From Magnetococcales bacterium (GTDB lineage Bacteria; Pseudomonadota; Magnetococcia; Magnetococcales; Magnetaquicoccaceae), in the NCBI GenBank assembly GCA_015231755.1, contig JADGAZ010000004.1, positions 62,001-126,000 of the forward strand: a DNA stretch of 64,000 bases, written 5' to 3'. Made by a program: the position numbers and the translations under genes. The first letter of the stretch is position 1; every line of letters begins with the position of its first letter. Shown here one piece after another: positions 30,924 to 39,755 of the stretch. The notes under the pieces were generated by a model. The model was not told the origin of the DNA and ran no database searches. It saw nothing but the letters and a program-made list of their open reading frames with translations.

Positions 30924-31703
30924 TCACGAATCCTCTTCCACGCGGATGACCAACTCGGTTCCCAGCGAACGGTCGAAATGAGCCGCGGCACTGCCCTGAT
31001 TGACCACCACCTCCACGGTACCAAAACCGCCGATGATCATCGCAGCCGACCCCACCGGAACACTCGAAAAAGTCGAAACCAACGAACCGCAAGCCACCCC
31101 ATCCAGCCACCCCTTCACCGAACGGTCCCGGAGCTTGTCTCCAGGCAACGCGGTCACGAGGTTGCCGTAACGGTCCTGAAACACCACCTCGGTACGCCAC
31201 GCCCCGTAACCCGCCGAACGCCAACCCGGATCGTTCAACAACACCGGAGGTGTGATCAACGGCGTACCCAACTCCATGGGGGAACGGCCATGCAACAGAT
31301 GAGCCGCCGCCGGAGCGAACAGATCCCGCCCATGAAAGGTATGACTGACCGTCTCTTCATCCCCCACGCCATCCAAAGCCAACAGACGGGCATCGGGACG
31401 GGTCAACACCGGGGTGAGGAGTCCATTGTTCGGACCGATGAAAAACGATCCCCCGGACTGAACCACCAATCCCCGTCTGCCGCTGCCCACACCCGGATCC
31501 ACCACGCACAACCAGACCGCCGGCGATGGCATATGGGGCAGACAACGCTCCAGCATCCAGGCACCACTTTTGATGGCAAACGGTGGAATGTCGTGAAACA
31601 GATCCAACACGTTTACCCGAGGAAAAAGGCGTGTCAACACCCCTTTGACCTGTCCGACATAAGGATCGGAGGTGCCAAAATCGGTCAGAAGCACCACCGG
31701 CAT
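30924..31703 (-). CDS. SAM hydroxide adenosyltransferase (DUF62 family)
   Basis: A protein of about 259 residues of the DUF62 / SAM chlorinase-fluorinase family. Characteristic elements are VLLTDFGTSDPYVGQVKG, LFHDIPPF, CVVDPGVGSGRRGL, IGPNNGLLTP and the FHGRDLFAPAAAHL motif. Most bacterial members hydrolyse SAM to adenosine and methionine with a water-derived nucleophile; the halogenase-specific insert of fluorinases was not noticed. The ATG at 31703 gives the family start, though an upstream GTG at 31727 is possible. It follows the fliT-like gene on the same strand without an obvious terminator. Confidence 0.88.
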   Translation of the reverse strand: MPVVLLTDFGTSDPYVGQVKGVLTRLFPRVNVLDLFHDIPPFAIKSGAWMLERCLPHMPSPAVWLCVVDPGVGSGRRGLVVQSGGSFFIGPNNGLLTPVLTRPDARLLALDGVGDEETVSHTFHGRDLFAPAAAHLLHGRSPMELGTPLITPPVLLNDPGWRSAGYGAWRTEVVFQDRYGNLVTALPGDKLRDRSVKGWLDGVACGSLVSTFSSVPVGSAAMIIGGFGTVEVVVNQGSAAAHFDRSLGTELVIRVEEDS

Positions 31704-31786
31704 GGGCTGAGAGGAAGAACCAAACACGAGCAGGATCTCTCTATTGGAGGAAAAGCGAAAGATGGCACGTCCAAAGGACAGGGCAG

Positions 31787-32155
31787 TCAGGCCCGATGAT
31801 GGAACCGACGCGAGCCCTGGGCTGCTGCTCCGTATCCCTGACGCAGGGATTGCACCCGCCGGTTTTCGGAAAAAAGCTGATCGGCCACCTCGGACTTGTG
31901 ACGCAGAAGAATGGGCTGCACTTCGTTGATACGTTTGACGAGACGATTCAGCCGTTCACGGGTACCATCTCCCGGAGTCACCCCATCCGGGAAACGGTCC
32001 GTCAACGACTCCAACTCTGCCATACCGACATCCCACACCCGCATCAATCCATCGAACTGCTGGGCGGAAAGCATTTCGGGGGTGGCACATTGATCCAGCA
32101 CGGCATTGAGCCGCGCCACGATCCCGATAATGGCACTGCTGTTTTTTCCGTTCAC
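31787..32155 (-). CDS. FliT-like flagellar chaperone
   Basis: A 122-residue, mostly helical protein. Its C-terminal part (RINEVQPILLRHKSEVADQLFSENRRVQSL) resembles FliT, which binds FliD and modulates flagellar gene control. It overlaps the fliS stop as ATGA, the usual fliD-fliS-fliT order. FliT family members diverge strongly, so context carries much of this call. Confidence 0.6.
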   Translation of the reverse strand: MNGKNSSAIIGIVARLNAVLDQCATPEMLSAQQFDGLMRVWDVGMAELESLTDRFPDGVTPGDGTRERLNRLVKRINEVQPILLRHKSEVADQLFSENRRVQSLRQGYGAAAQGSRRFHHRA

Positions 32156-32586
32156 GCCAGTCCCTCAAGACGGCGTTGGGGGGCGTCAAAGGGGGGAAGC
32201 GGAGGCACGGCCTCGCTTTTGACCTGACGCACCGCGTCACGCCACCCGTCCAGCAACGTGTTCAAATGACGGATCACCTCGCGAATGAACTCGGGATCCT
32301 TGCGCAGATTGGCCTGGGTAAGCCGATCCAGCATGTAGCCGTACAGATCGAACAATTGAATGGCAAGCTCGCCACCTTTTTCAAAGTTCAAGGTGTTTTG
32401 CAATTCGGCGACGATGGCAATGCCGCGACGCAGGCTCATTTTATGATCGCTCAGACGCCCGTTACTCAACTCTTCGATGGAGCGTTCCAGAAAACGGATC
32501 GCCCCTTCGTAAAGCAGGATCAGCAAGTCCTCCCGGGAGGCGGTATTGGCCCGGGAACTTTTATAACTGCGCAAGCCATAAGACAT
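32152..32586 (-). CDS. fliS: flagellin export chaperone FliS (copy A)
   Basis: A 144-residue helical-bundle protein. The family features are ASREDLLILLYEGAIRFL, SLRRGIAIVAELQNTLNFEKGGELA and LFDLYGYMLDRLTQANL. FliS binds the C-terminal disordered tail of flagellin and prevents early polymerisation. Copy B lies 15 nt upstream on the same strand. Confidence 0.93.
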   Translation of the reverse strand: MSYGLRSYKSSRANTASREDLLILLYEGAIRFLERSIEELSNGRLSDHKMSLRRGIAIVAELQNTLNFEKGGELAIQLFDLYGYMLDRLTQANLRKDPEFIREVIRHLNTLLDGWRDAVRQVKSEAVPPLPPFDAPQRRLEGLA

Positions 32587-32601
32587 GGCGGGTATTCACC
32601 C

Positions 32602-32997
32602 TCAATGGTCCATGGAAACCGCGACCGCAGGCGCCTGAAGCCCCCGCCAGCCATCCAGCAAAATGCGCAACTGTTCGATCACCCGGTAAATGAATTCGGA
32701 CTCATGGGTGAGACCCGCCTGGGTGAGACTGTCGAGCATATAGCTGTAAAGATCATTCAATTGAGCCGGCACCTGTCCACCCTGGGAGAAATCGAGGGTT
32801 CTTTGAAACTCCTCGATGATGCGGCGACCGCGCTGCATCCAGTGTTTGAACTCGGCCACCCGACCATCTTCGCACGCCCTGGCGGCCTGCTCCAGAAACT
32901 GGATGCTGCCTTCGTAAAGCTGGACCAACACGTCCAACTGGGAAAGATTCTCCTCGTTGACCGGAGGGGGGGGAACGGATTGCGTGGGGGTTTCCAT
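32602..32997 (-). CDS. FliS-like chaperone (copy B)
   Basis: A 131-residue FliS paralogue (LDVLVQLYEGSIQFLEQAA, GRRIIEEFQRTLDFSQGG, LNDLYSYMLDSLTQAGL). It is clearly diverged from copy A. The N-terminus begins with a short Pro-rich stretch. ATG at 32997 is preferred over an upstream frame extension. With three different flagellins nearby, the two FliS proteins may serve different clients, which is inference. Confidence 0.88.
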   Translation of the reverse strand: METPTQSVPPPPVNEENLSQLDVLVQLYEGSIQFLEQAARACEDGRVAEFKHWMQRGRRIIEEFQRTLDFSQGGQVPAQLNDLYSYMLDSLTQAGLTHESEFIYRVIEQLRILLDGWRGLQAPAVAVSMDH

Positions 32998-33113
32998 GTG
33001 TTGAATTTCCACTGCCTTTCTCCATGTACTGCCGGATGGCACAAAAAATCCCGACTTCCTTGTTTCACATGACGGGACCATTGACCAATCCCGTCGGACA
33101 TTACCCCGTCAGG

Positions 33114-34574
33114 TCAACCGCTCAACTTTGAAATGGAACTGAGCAGCGAACCGCTGGAGCTGTTCATTTTGGTAATCAACTGCTCCAGATTGGAAAATTT
33201 CTTGGTGAGGTTTTCCCGCACCTGTTCCAATCGGGTATTTTCCCGTTCAATACTCTTCGCCAACCGATCGAGCCGCGCCTTCAGACCATCCTTGCGACCC
33301 GTCACCGCGCCATTGGTGCTGGAGGTCAACGAATCGATGAGGTCGGCCATGCGGAAGGCCACGCCCTCGTTGAACGAATCCCCGGTGGAGGTATGTTCGG
33401 AGGTGAACAGTTTGGTGACACTGTTGAAATCGAAAGCCAACGCATCATCCAGGGATGAGCTGTCGAAGCTGATTTTGCCGGTCTTCTGATCGGTGCGCAA
33501 CCCCATGGACGCCAGGGTCGAATAAGGCGACAGGACACCCGAAGAGTTCTCGGTCTGGGTGTTGAGCACCGAGCGCATTTGCGAAAGCACGCTGCGGGCC
33601 ACGGTATCGCCGGAAAGGGTATCCGACTTGTGGGTATTGACGTAATCCACCACCGCGTTGTAGCTGTCCAGAAAGCCGGTCAAAACCGTTTTCAAGGCGG
33701 TGGTGTCATTCTGGATGGAGACGTTGATGGTGGAGCCAACGGTGGAAATCGCATCGTTGTAACCATCCCCGTCGCTGTCGGTGGCGGTGGTACCGCTGGT
33801 GACGGACTGAAGATTCAGGGTCACACCGGTGAGGGCGTCGGTCACCTGATTGGAAGAACTGACCACATCGATGCCATCGATATTCATGACAGCGTCTTGT
33901 GGCGCGACAGTCTGGGTGAAACTGAAACCCGACGTGACAGCAGTGATGCGATCGCCCTTGGTGCCCCCCGAATCCGTATAGGTGCCACTGTCTTTGGCGG
34001 TGAGGATCAGTCGATACTTGGAGCCATCGTAAAGCACGCTGGCGCTCACCCCGTCCTCGTCACCATAATCGATCCCGTTAATGGCGGAAGCCAGATCGCT
34101 CAAGGTCATGGTCTCCAGGTCGGAGGAGTCCATGCCCGAGGTGGTACCGGTGCCGTAGGTCAACCCATTATAGGTGAAGGAAAGATTGGCTCCGGAACCC
34201 AGGGTGGCGGTGGTGGAGGATAACCCCGAGGAGGCATCCATGGCGTAGGTGTCATAGGTGGCCAACTGCCCCACGGCGATGGAATGGATGGAAGCCAAAG
34301 CGGTACTGTCGGCGCTCGCGGTGATGTAGTCCGTATCCGACGAGGTGACGGTATGGGGGGACCAAGCCGAAGTCTCCTGAAGTTCTTTGGACTTGGCTTC
34401 CAACGCGAGCATTTTGGTTTCCAGCTCGCCGACGGCGGTCTGCTGACCCGTGAAGAAAGTCTGGTCACGCTCGTAAGCCTTCAGACGGGTCTTCTGCGCG
34501 TTGACCAGCTGATCCACCATGTCCGCGGGCAATCCGCTGGCCATGCCCGAAATGGTTACGCTACCGAGTGCCAT
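33114..34574 (-). CDS. fliD: flagellar filament cap protein FliD (HAP2)
   Basis: A 486-residue filament cap. The N-terminal part VTISGMASGLPADMVDQLVNAQK and coiled-coil at about residues 40-70 are typical. The C-terminal end is another coiled coil (RLAKSIERENTRLEQVRENLTKKFSNLEQLITKMNS). The middle is Ser/Thr/Gly-rich and variable, the exposed part of the cap. ATG at 34574 has GGAGAAGAG before it. Confidence 0.95.
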   Translation of the reverse strand: MALGSVTISGMASGLPADMVDQLVNAQKTRLKAYERDQTFFTGQQTAVGELETKMLALEAKSKELQETSAWSPHTVTSSDTDYITASADSTALASIHSIAVGQLATYDTYAMDASSGLSSTTATLGSGANLSFTYNGLTYGTGTTSGMDSSDLETMTLSDLASAINGIDYGDEDGVSASVLYDGSKYRLILTAKDSGTYTDSGGTKGDRITAVTSGFSFTQTVAPQDAVMNIDGIDVVSSSNQVTDALTGVTLNLQSVTSGTTATDSDGDGYNDAISTVGSTINVSIQNDTTALKTVLTGFLDSYNAVVDYVNTHKSDTLSGDTVARSVLSQMRSVLNTQTENSSGVLSPYSTLASMGLRTDQKTGKISFDSSSLDDALAFDFNSVTKLFTSEHTSTGDSFNEGVAFRMADLIDSLTSSTNGAVTGRKDGLKARLDRLAKSIERENTRLEQVRENLTKKFSNLEQLITKMNSSSGSLLSSISKLSG

Positions 34575-34627
34575 GCTCTTCTCCTCATCATTGACTGGAA
34601 ATCGGCTGGAACCCAGGCGGTATCGCC

Positions 34628-34942
34628 TCAGGTTGCGCCATACAACAATTCCCGCAACTTCCGAACCTTGCTGGCCAAGCGATGCATCTCCCCGCCGGAG
34701 ATACCGCCAATCACCACCCGGTTGTCCCGACAGCTCACCTGGATCGAGGGATGGCCCTGCCCCTCTTCCACCACCCGGCAACGCACCGCATTCAGGCCAT
34801 CGAGAATCCGGTTGGCCTCCGCCACCAAAGACTCCAGGAAAAGAGGCTCCATTTCCAGCACAGGTTCAAGCGCATGCGTGGTCGTGACACCAACTGCCGT
34901 CGGATGGGGGATCTCAATCCGGTTGTTTTCCGATGATTTCAT
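34628..34942 (-). CDS. FlaG-like flagellar protein
   Basis: A 104-residue protein. The C-terminal half (LVAEANRILDGLNAVRCRVVEEG, VVIGGISGGEMHRLASKVRKL) resembles FlaG, a small protein encoded before fliD and thought to affect filament length. It is weakly conserved, so position before fliD is the main evidence. ATG at 34942 is preferred; a GTG at 34963 would extend it by seven residues. Confidence 0.55.
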   Translation of the reverse strand: MKSSENNRIEIPHPTAVGVTTTHALEPVLEMEPLFLESLVAEANRILDGLNAVRCRVVEEGQGHPSIQVSCRDNRVVIGGISGGEMHRLASKVRKLRELLYGAT

Positions 34943-34968
34943 CCCTGCCCCCCTTCCGCTCAAAAAAA

Positions 34969-35007
34969 CCGGTCCGACCGATCATACAATCTTATCGGTT
35001 GGACCGG
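34969..35007 (-). terminator. terminator hairpin between flagellin and flaG
   Basis: Arms CCGGTCCAACCGAT and ATCGGTCGGACCGG (minus strand) with an 11-nt loop, followed by TTTTTTT. It stands about 115 nt after the flagellin stop and only about 27 nt before the flaG start. Confidence 0.8.
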
Positions 35008-35120
35008 AATTTTTCTTGCGTCAAGAAATCGCTCACCGTCCGTTATGATCATTTTCCAGGCGACACCTATGGATCTCCTTAAAGATCCGGCCATGCAGCC
35101 CGCCTTCACGGCCTGGAAAA

Positions 35121-35942
35121 CTACTTGCCGAGCAACTGCAAGGCCAACTGGGGCTGTTGATTGGCCTGGGCCAAAACCGCCGTACCGGCCTGTTGCAAAA
35201 TCGCGTTGCGGGTCAAGGTGGCGGTTTCGCTGGCGATGTCCGCGTCCATGATGCGGGAACGGGCCGCCGACATGTTCTCCACCACGTTGGACAGATTGGC
35301 GATGATCGCATCGAAGCGGTTCTGGATCGCGCCCAGATTCGCCCGGCTTTCGGAAACGCTGTCCAAGGCGCTGCTGATGGTGCTCAGAGCCTGAGACGCC
35401 CCGGCAGCGGTGGAGATGGTCACAGCACTCACACCCAACGCACTCCAGGTGGCCGCCGCAATGGAAACCTTGATGGTCTGCCCTTCCTTGGTGCCCACCT
35501 GGAACACCTTGCCCACGAAATTACCGTCCAGCACCTTGGAGCCGTTGAACTCCACGTCCTGGGAGATACGATGAATCTCGGACAGAAGCTGGGTCACCTC
35601 TTTCTGGAGGTCGGCCCGGTCATCACTGGTATTGGTGGCGTTGGCCGCCTGCACCGCCAACTCCCGGATCCGCTGCAAGGCGTTGCCGCTCTCTTGCAGG
35701 GCGCCTTCCGCCACCTGGGCCAGGGAGATGCCATCGTTGGCATTGCGGACCGCCTGATTCAGACCGCGAATCTGGGAGGTCATGCGGGTGCTGATGGCCA
35801 ATCCGGCCGCGTCATCCTTGGCCGAGTTGATCCGCAAACCCGAGGCCAGACGGGCGAAGGTCTGGCTCAAAGAACCGGTGGATCGCTCCAGATTCCGTTG
35901 GGCGTTGAGAGAAGCGACGTTGGTATTGATAAAAAGTGGCAT
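35121..35942 (-). CDS. flagellin A (273 residues)
   Basis: A compact flagellin with only the D0 and D1 parts of the filament subunit: N-terminal [14 protein letters not shown] and [21 protein letters not shown], and C-terminal [45 protein letters not shown]. The middle variable part is short. Preceded by a fliW gene 33 nt upstream on the same strand, so both probably come from one transcript starting at the sigma-54-type site at 36608. Confidence 0.96.
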   Translation of the reverse strand: MPLFINTNVASLNAQRNLERSTGSLSQTFARLASGLRINSAKDDAAGLAISTRMTSQIRGLNQAVRNANDGISLAQVAEGALQESGNALQRIRELAVQAANATNTSDDRADLQKEVTQLLSEIHRISQDVEFNGSKVLDGNFVGKVFQVGTKEGQTIKVSIAAATWSALGVSAVTISTAAGASQALSTISSALDSVSESRANLGAIQNRFDAIIANLSNVVENMSAARSRIMDADIASETATLTRNAILQQAGTAVLAQANQQPQLALQLLGK

Positions 35943-35975
35943 GGCTTTAATCCTTCTTCATTTCGCAAGTATCGG

Positions 35976-36467
35976 TCAGGAAACCGCAACCATTTGTTTG
36001 ACAGCTCTTTTTCCTCTCGTTTGCTCCCGGTAGGCGCCACGCATCTCATAAGGGATCAACGGCTGACGCGCCGAATATTCCTTGATTACCACCTGCCGAC
36101 CCCGACGATTGCGCACATTCACCACCACCGGTCCGGCCAGATTGGTTCTCATCTCCTCGGGTTTGCCATCCGGAATGGTCAGCAGCGAAAAGACTTCCAT
36201 ATCTTCGCCCTTCTCCAGACCGATGGCCGCGGTATCCGCATCCTCGACGAGAAACTCCAGTTCCGAGAAGAAGTCGAATGGATTGATCACGATGAACGCG
36301 ATTTCCGGCTCATCCACGGATTGCAACCAAAAGAATGACGAGTCATCCGAATAAGGAAACATGAGATACTGTTTGCTGTTGGGGAATCCCATCATGCCCT
36401 GTTCGAGGGTGATCAACTCATCCTCCATGTACTTCAGGGTCCCGAACCGCGTCCCGTGCACTTCCAT
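35976..36467 (-). CDS. fliW: flagellin assembly factor FliW (copy 1)
   Basis: A 163-residue FliW: TLEQGMMGFPNSKQYLMFPYSDDSSFFWLQSVDEPEIAFIV and the PEEMRTNLAGPVVVN stretch. FliW binds free flagellin and antagonises CsrA, which otherwise blocks flagellin translation. The tail of about 20 residues is Arg/Lys-rich. The flagellin gene follows directly. A second copy lies at 39181. Confidence 0.94.
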   Translation of the reverse strand: MEVHGTRFGTLKYMEDELITLEQGMMGFPNSKQYLMFPYSDDSSFFWLQSVDEPEIAFIVINPFDFFSELEFLVEDADTAAIGLEKGEDMEVFSLLTIPDGKPEEMRTNLAGPVVVNVRNRRGRQVVIKEYSARQPLIPYEMRGAYREQTRGKRAVKQMVAVS

Positions 36468-36607
36468 GACTCTTCACTCCTTCTATTGCCGCAGAAGCAT
36501 CCCGTTTTCATGAAACCGTTGCCGGACCTCATCGCACCAGACCAACCGCGCATCCCGTGCATTTTTTTCCGATCAGACGGCTGACAATCTCGACTGTCCT
36601 TAAATAA

Positions 36608-36624
36608 AGCATCTTCCATGCCAA
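36608..36624 (-). promoter_or_regulatory. sigma-54-type promoter for fliW-flagellin A
   Basis: On the minus strand it reads TTGGCATGGAAGATGCT, with the GG and GC elements exactly 10 nt apart. It lies about 140 nt before the fliW start. Confidence 0.75.
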
Positions 36625-36789
36625 ACAATTTATCGCATCCAACCCGACTTTACTGGCCTTGTACCACCCTCTTCAGGCAAAAATTGCCTCCGACCAGCCC
36701 CCTGCCCTGCCAATTCGTCAAAAAAATCCACCTGCACCCCATACCGCCGATTCATCCGATTTCCGACACCCAGACATTGCTTTGACACC

Positions 36790-36826
36790 CCATCCCAACC
36801 CCGCCGGTACAGCGGGGTTGGGATGG
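36790..36826 (-). terminator. hairpin after giant flagellin
   Basis: A 15-bp perfect inverted repeat (CCATCCCAACCCCGC and its complement) with a 7-nt loop, 12 nt after the stop codon. There is no clear T tract, but the position and stability support termination or 3'-end protection. Confidence 0.7.
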
Positions 36827-36838
36827 AGATTCCATGGA

Positions 36839-39133
36839 CTATTTCAACAACTGCAAAGCCAACTGAGGCTGCTGATTGGCCTGTGCCAGAATGGCCGTAC
36901 CCGCCTGCTGCATGATCGACAACTTGGTCAGGTTGGCGGTCTCGGCTGCCACATCCGCATCCAGAATGCGGGAGCGGGCCGCGGAGACGTTCTCCACCAC
37001 GTTGGAAAGATTGGCAATATTGGCCTCGAACCGATTCTGGATGGCACCCAGTTCCGCCCGGGTCGAAGAAACCCGGTCAATGGCTCCGGCGATGATGGCC
37101 AACATCTGACCGGCGGCCTTGGCCCCGTTCAACGGCGGATTGGTGTCATTGGTGGTCGGCGGATTGAAAGGCAGAGTCGGATCCGTGGGCACCGAGGCGC
37201 CGGTGATGTCCACCAAAGGCGACGGCGGAAATTTATTGGATCCCGAGGTGTCAATCAGCCACTCCGGCACCACCAGATGTTCGTTCGCAGCTGGCTTGGC
37301 GCCGTACTTGGCCGCATACGAGACCGCGAAATCCCGGGAATCCAGCACACGGGCCATGTTGTCGGCAGCCGTGTTGGCCTGGGCCACCGTGGAACCGAGA
37401 TTGGAAGCGGCCTTGCCACCCGCCGCGATCACCTTGGCGATGTCGATGGACAGATTCTTGCCGGCATCGGCCTTGCGGGCGGCGGCGGCGGCGGTTTCGA
37501 TGTCCGAACCCTGGCTGATGGCGGCCCGGAACGCATTGACCACATCCAGGATGTTGCCCACCGGCACATCCTTGACACCTGAAGCGTTCACCGCATTTTC
37601 CAACACCACCGAGGTGCTGGTGGAGGTGTTGATGGCGTTCACCACCGCGTCCTTGGTGGCCACAGCCTTGGCCGCTTCCGCAGCGGAACTCGCCGTACCA
37701 CCACTGTTGGCATTCTTGGCCGCCGCCACGATCACCTTGGCTTCATCCAGCGTCAACGAACTGCCGGCATCGGCGCGCACCGCAGCCCGAGCGATTTCGT
37801 CGGCGCTATCGCCGTTGGTGATACCCGTGGTGATGGCACTCACCACATCCGCCTGGTCATTGGCGTTCACATGGGTGGCGGCCACCCCGGCGGTCACCAG
37901 ACCGGAAACCGAACCATCGGATCCGGAGATGGCCGTGACCACCGCGCTGCGGGTGGAGGTCTCAGCCGCCTTGTAGGCCGCGGCGGCAATCACCTGGGCC
38001 TTGTCCAAAGAGAGACTGGAGTCGGCGTTGCGAATAGACTGAGCCGCGGCGGCGTTGCGGGCATCCACCACGCTGGCACCGGGACGGGAAGCGGCAATCA
38101 CCGCAGCAGCCGCCACCTTGGCCTGATTGGAACTGATGCCCGAATTGGCGGCGGTAATCGTCGCGGCCACGGTCTCCACGGATTCGCTGCCAGTCAGAGA
38201 CAGATTGGTCAACGCGGTTTCCACCGTGGTATCCTCGGTGCCGCTGTTGGCCGCCTTGATCGCCGCCTTGTAGACATCGGCCTTGATGGTCGTGGAGGTG
38301 GTGGACAACGAACCCAGATTGTTGGCCACGTCCGAAGTGCCGGGAGATGCAGCGCCGGACACGGCGGTATCGGCGGCGTTCAAAGCCGCGATATTCCCCT
38401 GGAACGCCTGGATCATGCTGTCGGCCACCTTGGTGGGATCCGTGGTCCAGGGGGCCGACTGGGAAGAGTCGGCATTGGCGATGGCATTGATGCCCACCGC
38501 CACGTTGGAACTGAACAGCTTGGAGTTGGCCAGGGCCGGACTCGGAGCCTTGATGACCATCCCTTTGATCTTGGTGTTGAACACGCTCTCCGGCGCATTG
38601 GGGTTGGCCAGTTGCTTCTGGGAGAGCAGGGTCTCGGCGCGGGCGTCGGCCAGGGTCACGGTGACGGTCTGGTCCTCCCGGGCGCCGACGTGGAACACCA
38701 GCGGCTGAGTCTCGCCATTGAGCATCGGCCAGTTGTTGAACTCGGTCTCCTGGGCCACCCGCTCCAGTTCACCGAGCAACTGGCTGATCTCTTGTTGCAA
38801 GCTGGCACGATCCGCGTCACTGTTGGTGGCGTTGGCCGCCTGGACCGCCAGTTCGTTCATGCGTTGCAGCATGTTGGAGTGCTCGGCCAAAGCCCCTTCG
38901 GCCACTTGGGAAACCGAAATGCCGTCATTGGCATTCCGCACCGCCTGGGTCAAACCCCGGATCTGGGAAGTCATACGATTGGAAATCGCCAGTCCGGCGG
39001 CATCATCACCCGCCGTATTGATACGCAGTCCCGAGGAGAGACGGGCGAACACCTTGTTCAACTCCCCGCTGGAACCCAGCAGGTGCCGTTGAGAATTCAA
39101 GGAGGCGATGTTGGTATTGATATAGAGCGGCAT
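36839..39133 (-). CDS. giant flagellin with about 470-residue inserted region
   Basis: A 764-residue flagellin. The N-terminal D0/D1 (about residues 1-165, [35 protein letters not shown]) and C-terminal D1/D0 (about 668-764, ending [13 protein letters not shown]) are conventional. Between them is an Ala/Ser/Thr/Asn-rich domain with related helical units (SLSLDKAQVIAAAAYKAA near residue 374, SLTLDEAKVIVAAAKNA near 463, NLSIDIAKVIAAGGKAA near 566). These would lie on the filament surface. It follows its own fliW and sits at the end of the flgK-flgL-fliW operon. Confidence 0.92.
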   Translation of the reverse strand: MPLYINTNIASLNSQRHLLGSSGELNKVFARLSSGLRINTAGDDAAGLAISNRMTSQIRGLTQAVRNANDGISVSQVAEGALAEHSNMLQRMNELAVQAANATNSDADRASLQQEISQLLGELERVAQETEFNNWPMLNGETQPLVFHVGAREDQTVTVTLADARAETLLSQKQLANPNAPESVFNTKIKGMVIKAPSPALANSKLFSSNVAVGINAIANADSSQSAPWTTDPTKVADSMIQAFQGNIAALNAADTAVSGAASPGTSDVANNLGSLSTTSTTIKADVYKAAIKAANSGTEDTTVETALTNLSLTGSESVETVAATITAANSGISSNQAKVAAAAVIAASRPGASVVDARNAAAAQSIRNADSSLSLDKAQVIAAAAYKAAETSTRSAVVTAISGSDGSVSGLVTAGVAATHVNANDQADVVSAITTGITNGDSADEIARAAVRADAGSSLTLDEAKVIVAAAKNANSGGTASSAAEAAKAVATKDAVVNAINTSTSTSVVLENAVNASGVKDVPVGNILDVVNAFRAAISQGSDIETAAAAARKADAGKNLSIDIAKVIAAGGKAASNLGSTVAQANTAADNMARVLDSRDFAVSYAAKYGAKPAANEHLVVPEWLIDTSGSNKFPPSPLVDITGASVPTDPTLPFNPPTTNDTNPPLNGAKAAGQMLAIIAGAIDRVSSTRAELGAIQNRFEANIANLSNVVENVSAARSRILDADVAAETANLTKLSIMQQAGTAILAQANQQPQLALQLLK

Positions 39134-39180
39134 GGTTCGATTTCCTTCAGGTTCTGGTCAGTCGATTTCGATGGACAAGA

Positions 39181-39735
39181 TCAGCCAACGGCGGCGATTT
39201 TCTGGGGGACCACCTTGTCCCGTCGAAAACGTCGGCGCGCATCCTGCCGACCCACACGCCGATTCTCGGCTTCACGCTCTTGCATATAGGTTTGACGCAA
39301 ATCTTGCGGAATCAACGGCTGCCGGGGAGAATACTCCTTGATCAGGATCTGACGCCCCATGCGGTTGACGGTGTTCACCACCACCGGACCGGCCAGATTG
39401 GTCCGCATTTCCTCGGGACGCCCTTCCGGGATGGTCACCAGGGAAAAAATTTCCACCTCATCCCCGCTGGGACAACCGATCGCGTCCGCGTCCGCATCCT
39501 GGATGACAAACTCCATCTCCGCGAAAAAGTCGAACGGATTGATCACGATGAAGGCGATCTCGGGTTCATCCACCGATTGCAGCCAGAAGAACGACGAGTC
39601 CTGACCATACGGAAACAGAAGAAACCGCCTGCTCAACGGAAAACCAAGCAATCCCTCGTTCAGGATGATCACTTCCTCTTCTTTGAACTCCAGCACGCCG
39701 AACCGGGTACCGTGAATTTCCATTGCCATTGCCAT
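39181..39735 (-). CDS. fliW: flagellin assembly factor FliW (copy 2)
   Basis: A 184-residue FliW (ILNEGLLGFPLSRRFLLFPYGQDSSFFWLQSVDEPEIAFIV, PEEMRTNLAGPVVVN), closely similar to copy 1 but with a longer basic C-terminal tail. ATG at 39735 is chosen for spacing from GGGAG, although three more in-frame Met codons follow within 15 nt. It lies between flgL and the giant flagellin, so it probably serves that flagellin. Confidence 0.93.
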   Translation of the reverse strand: MAMAMEIHGTRFGVLEFKEEEVIILNEGLLGFPLSRRFLLFPYGQDSSFFWLQSVDEPEIAFIVINPFDFFAEMEFVIQDADADAIGCPSGDEVEIFSLVTIPEGRPEEMRTNLAGPVVVNTVNRMGRQILIKEYSPRQPLIPQDLRQTYMQEREAENRRVGRQDARRRFRRDKVVPQKIAAVG

Positions 39736-39755
39736 TGCCTTCACTCCCTTGAATC

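Larger units (their letters stand above)
36468..36838. other. intergenic region between the two fliW/flagellin units
   Basis: No gene was found. It holds the sigma-54-like promoter for fliW copy 1 (36608-36624) and a strong hairpin at 36790-36826 just after the giant flagellin gene. The rest shows no recognisable feature. Confidence 0.7.

Noticed and set aside
38000-39289. Plus-strand frame antisense to the giant flagellin
   Set aside because: Shadow of the Ala-rich coding strand, with no ribosome site or recognisable domain.
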